Position numbers and translations under genes: made by a program
The notes under the pieces: model-generated
The model's database searches: none
What the model was told of the DNA's origin: nothing
Seen by the model: the letters and a program-made list of their open reading frames with translations, nothing else
Assembly (NCBI RefSeq): GCF_900187425.1
Contig: NZ_FYDJ01000014.1
Coordinates: 79,996-143,995 of the forward strand
Source of the DNA: Pseudomonas sp. Irchel s3h14
GTDB lineage: Bacteria; Pseudomonadota; Gammaproteobacteria; Pseudomonadales; Pseudomonadaceae
DNA: 64,000 bases
Reading direction: 5' to 3'
Shown here: positions 24,872-33,300 of the stretch, piece by piece
Layout of the letters: each line of letters starts with the position of its first letter
Numbering within the stretch: the stretch's first letter is position 1

Positions 24872-25039
24872 TATCGGCTTCGGGCCTGTCGTTAGAATGC
24901 CGATCACTCGCTCGTTGTTGCTCGCGTTGAAAAAAGCGCGCGATTCCTACAACGCAGCACCGCTTTGCGGTTCCACTCATTCGCATATTGGGCTGTCGCT
25001 CACTCTGCCGTTTTAGCCCTTTACCGATGGAGTCCCAAG

Positions 25040-25813
25040 ATGAAGAAACTCGTGCTGCTTGGCGCCCTGGCACTGTCCGTGCTGTCCCTGCCGACTTTCG
25101 CCGATGAAAAGCCTCTGAAAATTGGTATCGAAGCGGCTTACCCTCCGTTCGCTTCCAAAGCGCCGGACGGCAGCATCGTTGGTTTCGACTACGACATCGG
25201 CAACGCTCTGTGCGAAGAGATGAAGGTCAAGTGCGTTTGGGTCGAGCAAGAGTTCGACGGTCTGATCCCGGCACTCAAAGTGCGCAAGATCGACGCGATC
25301 CTGTCATCCATGTCGATCACTGAAGACCGCAAGAAGTCCGTGGACTTCACCAACAAGTACTACAACACCCCGGCTCGCCTGGTCATGAAGGCCGGCACTC
25401 CAGTCAGCGACAGCCTGGCTGAGCTCAAGGGCAAAAACATCGGCGTGCAACGTGGTTCGATCCACGAGCGTTTCGCCCGCGAAGTCCTGGCTCCGCTGGG
25501 TGCCGAGATCAAGCCATACGGCTCGCAAAACGAAATTTACCTCGACGTGGCTGCTGGCCGCCTCGACGGCACCGTGGCAGACGCTACGCTGCTGGATGAC
25601 GGTTTCCTGAAAACCGACGCCGGCAAAGGGTTCGCCTTCGTTGGCCCGGCCTTCACCGACGTCAAATACTTCGGCGACGGCGTGGGTATCGCAGTTCGCA
25701 AGGGTGACGCGCTGAAAGACAAGATCAACACCGCGATCACCGCCATTCGCGAGAACGGCAAGTACAAGCAAATCCAGGACAAATACTTCGCCTTCGATAT
25801 CTACGGCAAGTAA
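25040..25813 (+). CDS. aotJ: Arginine/ornithine-binding periplasmic protein
   Basis: The 257-residue solute-binding protein has a signal peptide (MKKLVLLGALALSVLSLPTF, cut before DEKP) and the family motifs LKIGIEAAYPPFASKAPDGS and GFDYDIGNALCEEMKVKCVW. It is a HisJ/ArgT-type protein delivering basic amino acids to the AotQM-AotP transporter. ATG 25040 is preceded by GGAGTCCCAAG. The position before two permeases, the AotO-like protein, an ATPase and ArgR matches aotJQMOP-argR of P. aeruginosa. A terminator separates it from aotQ. Confidence 0.95.
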   Translation: MKKLVLLGALALSVLSLPTFADEKPLKIGIEAAYPPFASKAPDGSIVGFDYDIGNALCEEMKVKCVWVEQEFDGLIPALKVRKIDAILSSMSITEDRKKSVDFTNKYYNTPARLVMKAGTPVSDSLAELKGKNIGVQRGSIHERFAREVLAPLGAEIKPYGSQNEIYLDVAAGRLDGTVADATLLDDGFLKTDAGKGFAFVGPAFTDVKYFGDGVGIAVRKGDALKDKINTAITAIRENGKYKQIQDKYFAFDIYGK

Positions 25814-25834
25814 CACGTCCCGGCGACAAGTCCG

Positions 25835-25878
25835 AAATGGCGCAAGCAACAGGATCTCTGAGGTTTGCGCCATTTTTT
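25835..25878 (+). terminator. Attenuating terminator between aotJ and aotQ
   Basis: AAATGGCGCAA pairs with TTGCGCCATTT to give an 11-bp stem closed by an 18-base loop and a run of six T. It lies inside the operon, so it probably lowers expression of the membrane genes relative to the abundant binding protein. Confidence 0.75.
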
Positions 25879-25904
25879 CATCCCCCTTTTCGAGGACCTG
25901 AATC

Positions 25905-26594
25905 ATGTTGAAAGGCTACGGGGCTGTCATCCTCGATGGCGCATGGCTGACGCTTCAGCTCGCCTTGTCGTCCATGGTCTTGGCCATTGTTCTGGGTCTG
26001 ATCGGCGTTGCGCTGCGTCTGTCCCCGATTCGCTGGCTGGCCTGGCTGGGCGACCTGTATTCCACGGTGATCCGCGGGATTCCCGACCTGGTGCTGATCC
26101 TGCTGATTTTCTACGGTGGTCAGGACCTGCTCAACCGCGTCGCGCCGATGCTCGGTTTTGACGACTACATCGATCTGAACCCGTTGGCCGCCGGTATCGG
26201 CACCTTGGGCTTCATATTCGGTGCGTATCTGTCGGAAACCTTCCGTGGTGCCTTCATGGCGATCCCGAAAGGTCAGGCAGAAGCCGGCATGGCGTACGGC
26301 ATGAGCAGTTTTCAGGTGTTCTTCCGGGTGTTGGTGCCGCAGATGATTCGTCTGGCGATTCCGGGCTTCACCAATAACTGGCTGGTCCTGACCAAGGCCA
26401 CCGCGCTGATTTCGGTGGTGGGTCTGCAAGACATGATGTTCAAGGCCAAGCAGGCGGCAGATGCCACCCGCGAGCCTTTCACCTTCTTCCTCGCAGTGGC
26501 GGCGATGTACCTGGTGATCACCAGTGTCTCGTTGTTGGCATTGCGTCACCTTGAGAAGCGCTACTCGGTAGGCGTAAGGGCGGCTGATCTATGA
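25905..26594 (+). CDS. aotQ: Arginine/ornithine ABC transporter permease
   Basis: The 229-residue inner-membrane protein has about five helices and the permease EAA loop EAGMAYGMSSFQVFFRVLVP, which contacts the ATPase AotP. The N-terminal pattern MLKGYGAVILDGAWLTLQLA is that of polar amino acid permeases (HisQ type). Its end overlaps aotM by four bases (ATGA), so the two permeases are coupled and form the heterodimeric channel. Confidence 0.95.
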   Translation: MLKGYGAVILDGAWLTLQLALSSMVLAIVLGLIGVALRLSPIRWLAWLGDLYSTVIRGIPDLVLILLIFYGGQDLLNRVAPMLGFDDYIDLNPLAAGIGTLGFIFGAYLSETFRGAFMAIPKGQAEAGMAYGMSSFQVFFRVLVPQMIRLAIPGFTNNWLVLTKATALISVVGLQDMMFKAKQAADATREPFTFFLAVAAMYLVITSVSLLALRHLEKRYSVGVRAADL

Positions 26595-27289
26595 TCTTCG
26601 ACTACAACGTCATTTGGGAGGCCCTGCCGCTGTACTTCGGCGGCCTGGTGACCACCCTCAAATTGCTCGCGCTGTCGCTGTTTTTCGGTCTGTTGGCGGC
26701 CTTGCCGCTGGGGCTGATGCGCGTCTCGAAGAACGCAGCCGTCAACATGTCGGCCTGGCTCTTCACCTATGTGATCCGCGGCACGCCGATGCTGGTGCAG
26801 CTGTTTTTGATCTACTACGGTCTGGCGCAGTTCGAAGCGGTACGTGAAAGCTTCCTCTGGCCGTGGCTGTCCAGCGCCACGTTCTGTGCGTGCCTGGCCT
26901 TTGCGATCAACACCAGCGCCTACACCGCCGAAATCATCGCCGGCAGCCTGCGGGCCACGCCGAACGGTGAGATCGAAGCGGCCAAGGCGATGGGCATGTC
27001 GCGCTACAAAATGTACAAGCGCATCCTGCTGCCGTCGGCCCTGCGCCGGGCGTTGCCGCAGTACAGCAACGAAGTGATCATGATGCTGCAGACCACCAGT
27101 CTGGCGTCCATCGTGACCCTGATCGACATCACCGGTGCCGCGCGCACGGTCAACGCGCAGTTCTACCTGCCGTTCGAAGCCTACATCACCGCCGGCGTGT
27201 TCTACCTGTGCCTGACGTTCATTCTGGTGCGGATGTTCAAACTGGCCGAGCGCCGCTGGCTGGGCTATCTGGCCCCGCGGAAGCACTGA
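26591..27289 (+). CDS. aotM: Arginine/ornithine ABC transporter permease
   Basis: The 232-residue HisM-type permease has about five membrane helices and the EAA loop EAAKAMGMSRYKMYKRILLP. It pairs with AotQ. It starts within the aotQ stop codon and is followed after one base by aotO. Confidence 0.95.
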   Translation: MIFDYNVIWEALPLYFGGLVTTLKLLALSLFFGLLAALPLGLMRVSKNAAVNMSAWLFTYVIRGTPMLVQLFLIYYGLAQFEAVRESFLWPWLSSATFCACLAFAINTSAYTAEIIAGSLRATPNGEIEAAKAMGMSRYKMYKRILLPSALRRALPQYSNEVIMMLQTTSLASIVTLIDITGAARTVNAQFYLPFEAYITAGVFYLCLTFILVRMFKLAERRWLGYLAPRKH

Positions 27290-27290
27290 T

Positions 27291-28403
27291 ATGGAACGCA
27301 TCGATCATTCATTGCCGTGGAGCCACTTGGGCAGCGAACGCCAGATTTCGGTGTTTCGCTTCGGCAGTGGCGAGCGCAAGGCCTACATTCAGGCCAGCCT
27401 GCACGCCGATGAACTGCCGGGGATGCGCACGGCCTGGGAGCTGAAAAAGCGCCTGACCGAACTCGAAGCCCAAGGCTTGCTCAACGGTGTGATCGAACTG
27501 GTGCCGGTGGCCAATCCACTGGGCCTCGGCCAACTGCTTCAAGGCAATCATCAAGGGCGTTTTGAGGCGGGCAGCGGCAAGAACTTCAACCGGGATTTCG
27601 TCGAGCTGAGCGCGCCAGTGGCCGCCGAGCTGGAAGGGCACCTGGGTGATGATCCGCACGCCAATATTCAGCTGATCCGTCAGACCATGAGCGATGTGCT
27701 CGCCGCATTGCCGCCAGCTACAAGTCAGTTGCAAGGCATGCAGCGCATTTTGCTGAGCCATGCCTGCACCGCTGACGTGGTGCTGGATCTGCATTGCGAT
27801 GCCGAAGCGGCGCTGCACATGTACGCCTTGCCGCAACACTGGCCGCAGTGGCGTTCGTTGGCCGCGCACCTGGACGTGAAGGTGGGTCTGCTGGCGGAAG
27901 ATTCCGGTGGCAGTTCGTTCGACGAAGCCTGTTCGCTGCCGTGGTTGCGACTGTCGCGTCTGTTTCCTGATGCGAAGATTCCCCTGGCCTGCCTGGCGAC
28001 TACCATTGAATTAGGTGGTCAGGCCGATACCGGTCGCGCTGAAGCCTGCGCTTACGCCGAAGGCATTCTCGCGTTCCTCGCCGAGCAAGGCTTGATCAGC
28101 GGCGAATGGCCAAAACCTGCGCAAGATGCTTGCGAAGGCATGCCGTTCGAAGGCACCGAATTACTGTTCGCGCCACACCCTGGCGTGATCAGTTTCTTGC
28201 GTAAACCCGGTGAATGGATTGAAGCCGGCGATGAGATTTTCGAAGTGATCGATCCGTTATCGGATCGGGTCAGCACGGTGTGTGCTGGTACGTCCGGGGT
28301 GCTGTTTGCCATTGAACGGCTGCGTTATGCCCAACCCGGTTTCTGGCTGGCCAAGGTGGCGGGGCGCGAAGCGCTGCGTCACGGGCGCTTGCTCAACGAC
28401 TGA
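27291..28403 (+). CDS. aotO: Succinylglutamate desuccinylase/aspartoacylase-family protein AotO
   Basis: The 370-residue protein belongs to the zinc-carboxypeptidase-like AstE/ASPA family: QASLHADELPGMRTAWELKK (H and E are metal ligands) and VVLDLHCDAEAALHMY (third ligand). It lies between the transporter genes, as in P. aeruginosa, where the homologue aotO is not needed for uptake. It may hydrolyse an N-acyl or amide derivative of arginine. The C-terminal part has a lipoyl-like beta segment (EWIEAGDEIFEVIDPLSDRV). Confidence 0.92.
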   Translation: MERIDHSLPWSHLGSERQISVFRFGSGERKAYIQASLHADELPGMRTAWELKKRLTELEAQGLLNGVIELVPVANPLGLGQLLQGNHQGRFEAGSGKNFNRDFVELSAPVAAELEGHLGDDPHANIQLIRQTMSDVLAALPPATSQLQGMQRILLSHACTADVVLDLHCDAEAALHMYALPQHWPQWRSLAAHLDVKVGLLAEDSGGSSFDEACSLPWLRLSRLFPDAKIPLACLATTIELGGQADTGRAEACAYAEGILAFLAEQGLISGEWPKPAQDACEGMPFEGTELLFAPHPGVISFLRKPGEWIEAGDEIFEVIDPLSDRVSTVCAGTSGVLFAIERLRYAQPGFWLAKVAGREALRHGRLLND

Positions 28404-28430
28404 CTGACTGTTTTTGTGAGAACCGACCGC

Positions 28431-29195
28431 ATGTACAAACTTGAAGTCCAAGACCTGCATAAACGCTATGGCAGTCACGAAGTGCTCAAGGGCGTGTCCC
28501 TGAAAGCGGCGGCTGGCGATGTGATCAGCATCATCGGCTCCAGTGGCTCCGGCAAAAGTACTTTCCTGCGCTGCATCAACCTGCTGGAGCAGCCGCACGC
28601 GGGCAAGATTTTGCTCAACAACGAAGAGCTGAAACTGGTTGCCAACAAGGACGGCGCGCTGAAGGCGGCCGACCCGAAACAGCTGCAACGCATGCGTTCG
28701 CGCCTGTCGATGGTGTTCCAGCATTTCAACCTGTGGTCGCACATGACCGCGCTGGAAAACATCATGGAAGCGCCGGTCCACGTGCTCGGCATGTCCAAGG
28801 CCGAAGCCCGCGAGAAGGCCGAGCACTACCTGAACAAGGTCGGTGTGGCCCATCGTAAAGATGCTTACCCGGGCCACATGTCCGGCGGCGAGCAGCAGCG
28901 TGTGGCGATTGCCCGTGCGCTGGCGATGGAACCTGAGGTGATGCTGTTCGACGAACCAACATCAGCGCTCGACCCGGAACTGGTCGGCGACGTGCTGAAA
29001 GTCATGCAGGCCCTGGCGCTGGAAGGCCGGACCATGGTGGTGGTGACGCACGAAATGGGCTTCGCCCGTGAAGTGTCGAACCAGCTGGTGTTCCTGCACA
29101 AAGGTGTCGTCGAAGAAAGCGGCAACCCGCGTGAGGTACTGGTCAATCCACAGTCCGAACGTCTGCAACAATTCCTCTCGGGCAGCCTGAAGTAA
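28431..29195 (+). CDS. aotP: Arginine/ornithine ABC transporter ATP-binding protein
   Basis: The 254-residue ATPase has Walker A GSSGSGKST, the signature MSGGEQQRVAIARALAMEPE, Walker B VMLFDEPTSALDPE and the switch His in VVVTHEMGFA. It powers uptake through AotQM. ATG 28431 (MYKLEVQDLHKRYG) is used; an in-frame GTG five codons earlier is less likely. Confidence 0.95.
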   Translation: MYKLEVQDLHKRYGSHEVLKGVSLKAAAGDVISIIGSSGSGKSTFLRCINLLEQPHAGKILLNNEELKLVANKDGALKAADPKQLQRMRSRLSMVFQHFNLWSHMTALENIMEAPVHVLGMSKAEAREKAEHYLNKVGVAHRKDAYPGHMSGGEQQRVAIARALAMEPEVMLFDEPTSALDPELVGDVLKVMQALALEGRTMVVVTHEMGFAREVSNQLVFLHKGVVEESGNPREVLVNPQSERLQQFLSGSLK

Positions 29196-29210
29196 TCGCT
29201 CCCGTTACGC

Positions 29211-29259
29211 ACCAAATTAGGTCATGCTGCGCACCGCGCGCCAGATGGTCTAATTTGGT
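29211..29259 (+). other. Stem-loop between aotP and argR
   Basis: ACCAAATTAG and CTAATTTGGT form a perfect 10-bp stem around a 29-base GC-rich loop. No T-run follows in either direction, so it could be an operator, an RNA processing site or a transcript boundary within the operon. Confidence 0.4.
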
Positions 29260-29308
29260 TGCAGCCGCTTTCGGCTTCTAACAGTGTTTTCGTTTCGGAT
29301 TGCCCGCC

Positions 29309-30289
29309 ATGACTGCCCATCGAATTGGTTTCCTGATTTGGCCCAGCACTAAAGCACTGACGCTTGCGCTGGCTGAGGAGGCCTTGCGTGTTGCCCAGCG
29401 TGTGCATCCGGACGTTGTCTACGAACTGTCGTTTTTGCAGGCCGAACCGCCGACCGAAGGCGCCTGGCAATTGCCGGGTGAGCCGTGGGCCGGCAAGCTC
29501 GAAAACTTCCAGAAATTGTTTCTGCTCGCCGATGAGCCACCCACCACACTCGCGCCGGCGCTCAGCAGTGCGCTGAAACAACTGGTGCGTGCTGGCTGCG
29601 TGATCGGCGGTTTGTCTGCCGGTGTTTACCCGTTGGCGCAACTGGGTTTGCTCGACGGTTATCGCGCGGCCGTGCATTGGCGCTGGCAGGACGACTTCAC
29701 CGAACGCTTCCCGAAAGTCATTGCTACCAGCCATCTGTTCGACTGGGATCGCGATCGTCTGACCGCGTGCGGCGGCATGTCGGTACTCGACTTGCTGCTG
29801 GCCGTGCTGGCCCGCGACCACGGCGCCGAACTGGCCGGTGCTGTGTCGGAAGAACTGGTGGTGGAGCGCATCCGCGAAGGCGGCGAGCGCCAGCGCATTC
29901 CGCTGCAGAACCGTCTCGGTTCCAGCCATCCGAAGCTCACCCAAGCCGTGTTGCTGATGGAAGCCAACATCGAAGAGCCGTTGACCACTGACGAAATCGC
30001 CCAGCATGTGTGCGTGTCCCGTCGGCAACTGGAGCGGATCTTCAAGCAATACCTCAACCGTGTGCCGAGCCAGTATTACCTGGAGCTGCGCCTGAACAAG
30101 GCCCGGCAGATGTTGATGCAAACCAGCAAGTCGATCATCCAGATCGGCCTATCGTGTGGCTTCTCCTCGGGGCCGCATTTCTCCAGCGCCTACCGCAACT
30201 TCTTCGGCGCCACGCCGCGGGAAGATCGCAACCAGCGGCGCAGCAGCAGCCCGTTCGAATTGTCGTCGGTGCCCTCGGAGCGTGGGTGA
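29309..30289 (+). CDS. argR: Arginine-responsive AraC-family regulator ArgR
   Basis: The 326-residue Pseudomonas-type ArgR is unrelated to the E. coli ArgR hexamer. An N-terminal DJ-1/amidotransferase-like sensor domain (HRIGFLIWPSTKALTLALAE) is followed by a C-terminal AraC double HTH (LTTDEIAQHVCVSRRQLERI, SIIQIGLSCGFSSGPHFSSA). In P. aeruginosa it activates aot and aru genes with arginine and represses biosynthesis. Matching half-sites are seen before aotJ and aruC. ATG 29309 begins MTAHRIGF as in the known protein. Confidence 0.96.
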   Translation: MTAHRIGFLIWPSTKALTLALAEEALRVAQRVHPDVVYELSFLQAEPPTEGAWQLPGEPWAGKLENFQKLFLLADEPPTTLAPALSSALKQLVRAGCVIGGLSAGVYPLAQLGLLDGYRAAVHWRWQDDFTERFPKVIATSHLFDWDRDRLTACGGMSVLDLLLAVLARDHGAELAGAVSEELVVERIREGGERQRIPLQNRLGSSHPKLTQAVLLMEANIEEPLTTDEIAQHVCVSRRQLERIFKQYLNRVPSQYYLELRLNKARQMLMQTSKSIIQIGLSCGFSSGPHFSSAYRNFFGATPREDRNQRRSSSPFELSSVPSERG

Positions 30290-30321
30290 CAGAGCAATCA
30301 CGTCACCTGCTGAAGACTGAT

Positions 30322-33300
30322 TTATTCCTCCATGTCGGAGCCTTCAGAAGTCGAGATCTCCATCTCACCTCGATTGATCACCTCTTCCACGCCAAAGTCC
30401 ATGCCCGTCCGTTCGAAGTAGCCGATCAGCCGTAGCAGGCTCTCCCCGGAAAACCGATTACCTCGAAAACTGATGTTTTCAGCGATTTCCACCGGCAGTT
30501 CCAGCACGTCGCTGGGGACTTCGGTGATGGCGTTGCCACTGAGGTCGGCCCAGTCCAGCTCTGTCATTTGCAGCAGGCCGTGCGGTATTTCGGTGATGCC
30601 GGTGTCATTCAGCAGTACGGTCGCGAGGCCCATCATCTGACTCAGGTCAGGCGTTTGCCCCAGGGGGTTGCGGGCCAGATCGAGATAATCGAGCTGTTCC
30701 ATTCCCGCCAGCGCACTTGCCGATTCTGCTGACAGTCTGACGCGGCATTCAGGGAGCGACAGCGCCCGCAGTTGACCCATCTTGAACACCGCATCGGGAA
30801 TGTTGCCCAGATTACAGTCGCGCAGTCTGAGTCTTTTGAGGTTGGGGAAAGACTCCAGAAAATTCCCGGCGCGGGTCACTCCGTCGACGCTGCGTAACTC
30901 CAGCGATGTCACATGACTGAAGTCGGCGTTCAGGGTAGGCAGGTCGCCGTTGATGTAGGATTCGAAAGCGAGATCATAGGTGGGCTCCAGCGCCTCATTG
31001 AAGTCATCCAGTTCGCTTTCATGCCGCCAGCACTGCTCCAGTGTCTGTTTGAACTGGTCGCGGTTCATGTGCTCGACAAGCTGTTGTTGGGCGGTGAACG
31101 GTTCGCCCGTCAACGGGTGTTGGGCCGGAAGGTCGGCGGCCCATGCCGCCAGGTCGTTGCTCAGTTGTGCCAACTCCGCTTCAAGGTTTGTCAGCTCGAT
31201 CCGGCCGTCTGCCAGTGTGCCTGCCAGTTCATAGACAAACTCGCTCGCCTGTTCAACCTCCAGGTTCGGGTACAGCGCCCTGACTCGGTTGATGTCCGCC
31301 TCTGGGGCATAGATACCCAAATCGTATGAGCTGTCGAAGTAGTGATGCTTGATCAGTTGTCGGGCGTTATCCGAAAGCGGATTGTGCGTCAGGTGTATTG
31401 CGCGTTTGGCGTACACCGGGCTTTCGAATAATTGCGAAGGCAGCTCACTGATCCTGTTGTGTAGCAGCTTGGCAGTATCAAGTTTGGGGTGGCGAACTAC
31501 GCTGTCGGGAATGTCGGTCAGGCCGGTACGGCTCAAGTCCAGGTGAACAAGCTCAGGCATGGATTCGACACTGGGCACCATAGTGAACGGGTTCTGGTAC
31601 AGATCCAGCATGACCAGCTTGTTCAATGAGGACAGTTTCGCCCAGTTGGCTGCATCGAACCTGATTGCGCAATCGCTTAACACCAGCGCATCAAGGTCCG
31701 TCATTCGAGGAATGGCCTCGGGGAGGGAGGTTAGGGAAAAGCGTTTTAAATCGAGCCGGCGCAAGCTGGTGAAACGCTGAAGAAACTCGGGAACACCCTG
31801 CACAGCATGACTGCCTTCAAGGGACAGCAATGACACATGGGGGAAATCGGCCGTCAGCGTCGGTAGATCGCCAAGGATCGCCCCGGCAAATCTGAGTGCA
31901 TAGCGTGGCGTGTCATCCGGGCCATTGAAGTCCCGCTCTGATTGTCGGCGCCAACTGCGCTGGATTTCCTGGGCCAGCAGCCTGCGATTGTGTCGAGCGA
32001 CCTGCCGTTCCAATTCGTTCAGAGGGACCCGGGTTTGCGGGTGAGCAGTGGGCGAGTCATTTATCCAGGTGTTCAGGTCCTGATTCAGTCGCGAGAGTTC
32101 GCTGGACAGGCGTGAGAGCTCCATGCGAGCGCCATCGGGATGTGTTTGTAACTGGAGAACAACAGACTGGAGTTCCTCCTCGGAAAGGCTGGGGTAAACC
32201 TCGCGAACACGGTCGTTGAGGGACGGCGTCGGGAAGTAACTGCGTCGGTATCCATCCGAGCCGCCAGGCAAGCGCATGGTCGTCGGATCGTAGAACGGTT
32301 TTCGATTGGGATTTTTTGCGAACAGCTTGCGCAGTGCCGGTTGGTTCAGTGCATGTTCGGCGATGTGTAGTCTGAGTGCCTGAGCATTTGCGATCGATGG
32401 GCTCAACGCATTGCGCTGCGCTTGCGGCAGCGCCTGAAAAAGTCCCTGATAAAAATCACCGGGCGCCGATTCGCTGTCTTGATATACCTGGTAAGTGCCA
32501 ACTTCAGCGCGCACCAGTGTTTTCACAGTCGGTGCATTGAGTTGGCCAATGCTGTCGCGCACACGTCCGTCATGGGCGTAATCCCTCACTTCAATACGCA
32601 GCTCGGCGGGAAAACCGGGCAGCGAATTCAGGCTTTGCAAGGCCAGTCGGTGGGTGTCGGTGTTGTCCAGAGCGTCGGAAAAAAGGCCTTCACAGGCTCG
32701 GGCTGCGCGTACGGCCTCCATGGCTTTTAGTGCTGCTTCCTTGAGCCGTTGGGGCGCGCGACCGTTGTGCAGCTGGCGTAACTCGGTCCCGGTTGCATTG
32801 CTCACCAGCTCTTGCGCGACATCGGTCGGCAATCCATGCACGTCGTCGAGCAGTCGCTGGACTTGCACGTTGTCGGTTTTCTCCTGTGCGCGATAGCGTG
32901 TATCGAACAGCGATTTGTGATGCTTCAGGGCAAGTTCGGCCGTTTGTTTTCTGAAGGCTTTCGTTTGGGTTTCCGGTGCCGGCATTGGCGTGTCGACAGG
33001 CCAATCGTCGTAGCTGGTCAGTAATTGATGTTGCAGGATCAGATCGGCCTTGCGATAGCGCTCGGGCTGGTCGCTGCCGATCTGTTCGATAAAAGTTTCA
33101 ATGTCCCGGTTGATCCTGAAACGCTTGATCGTGTCTGTCAGCAGCGAAGGCGGACGATAATGTTCGACATGCATTTCGCGCACTACGTTGTCGTGGTAAC
33201 CGCTGACCCGCAGGATCTGTTCGCGCTCAACGCTGCTGAATGGCTCGACGCTATGGCCGAGGCGACGCATGACTTTTTCCCGGTCCCAGTTCAGCGGTTG

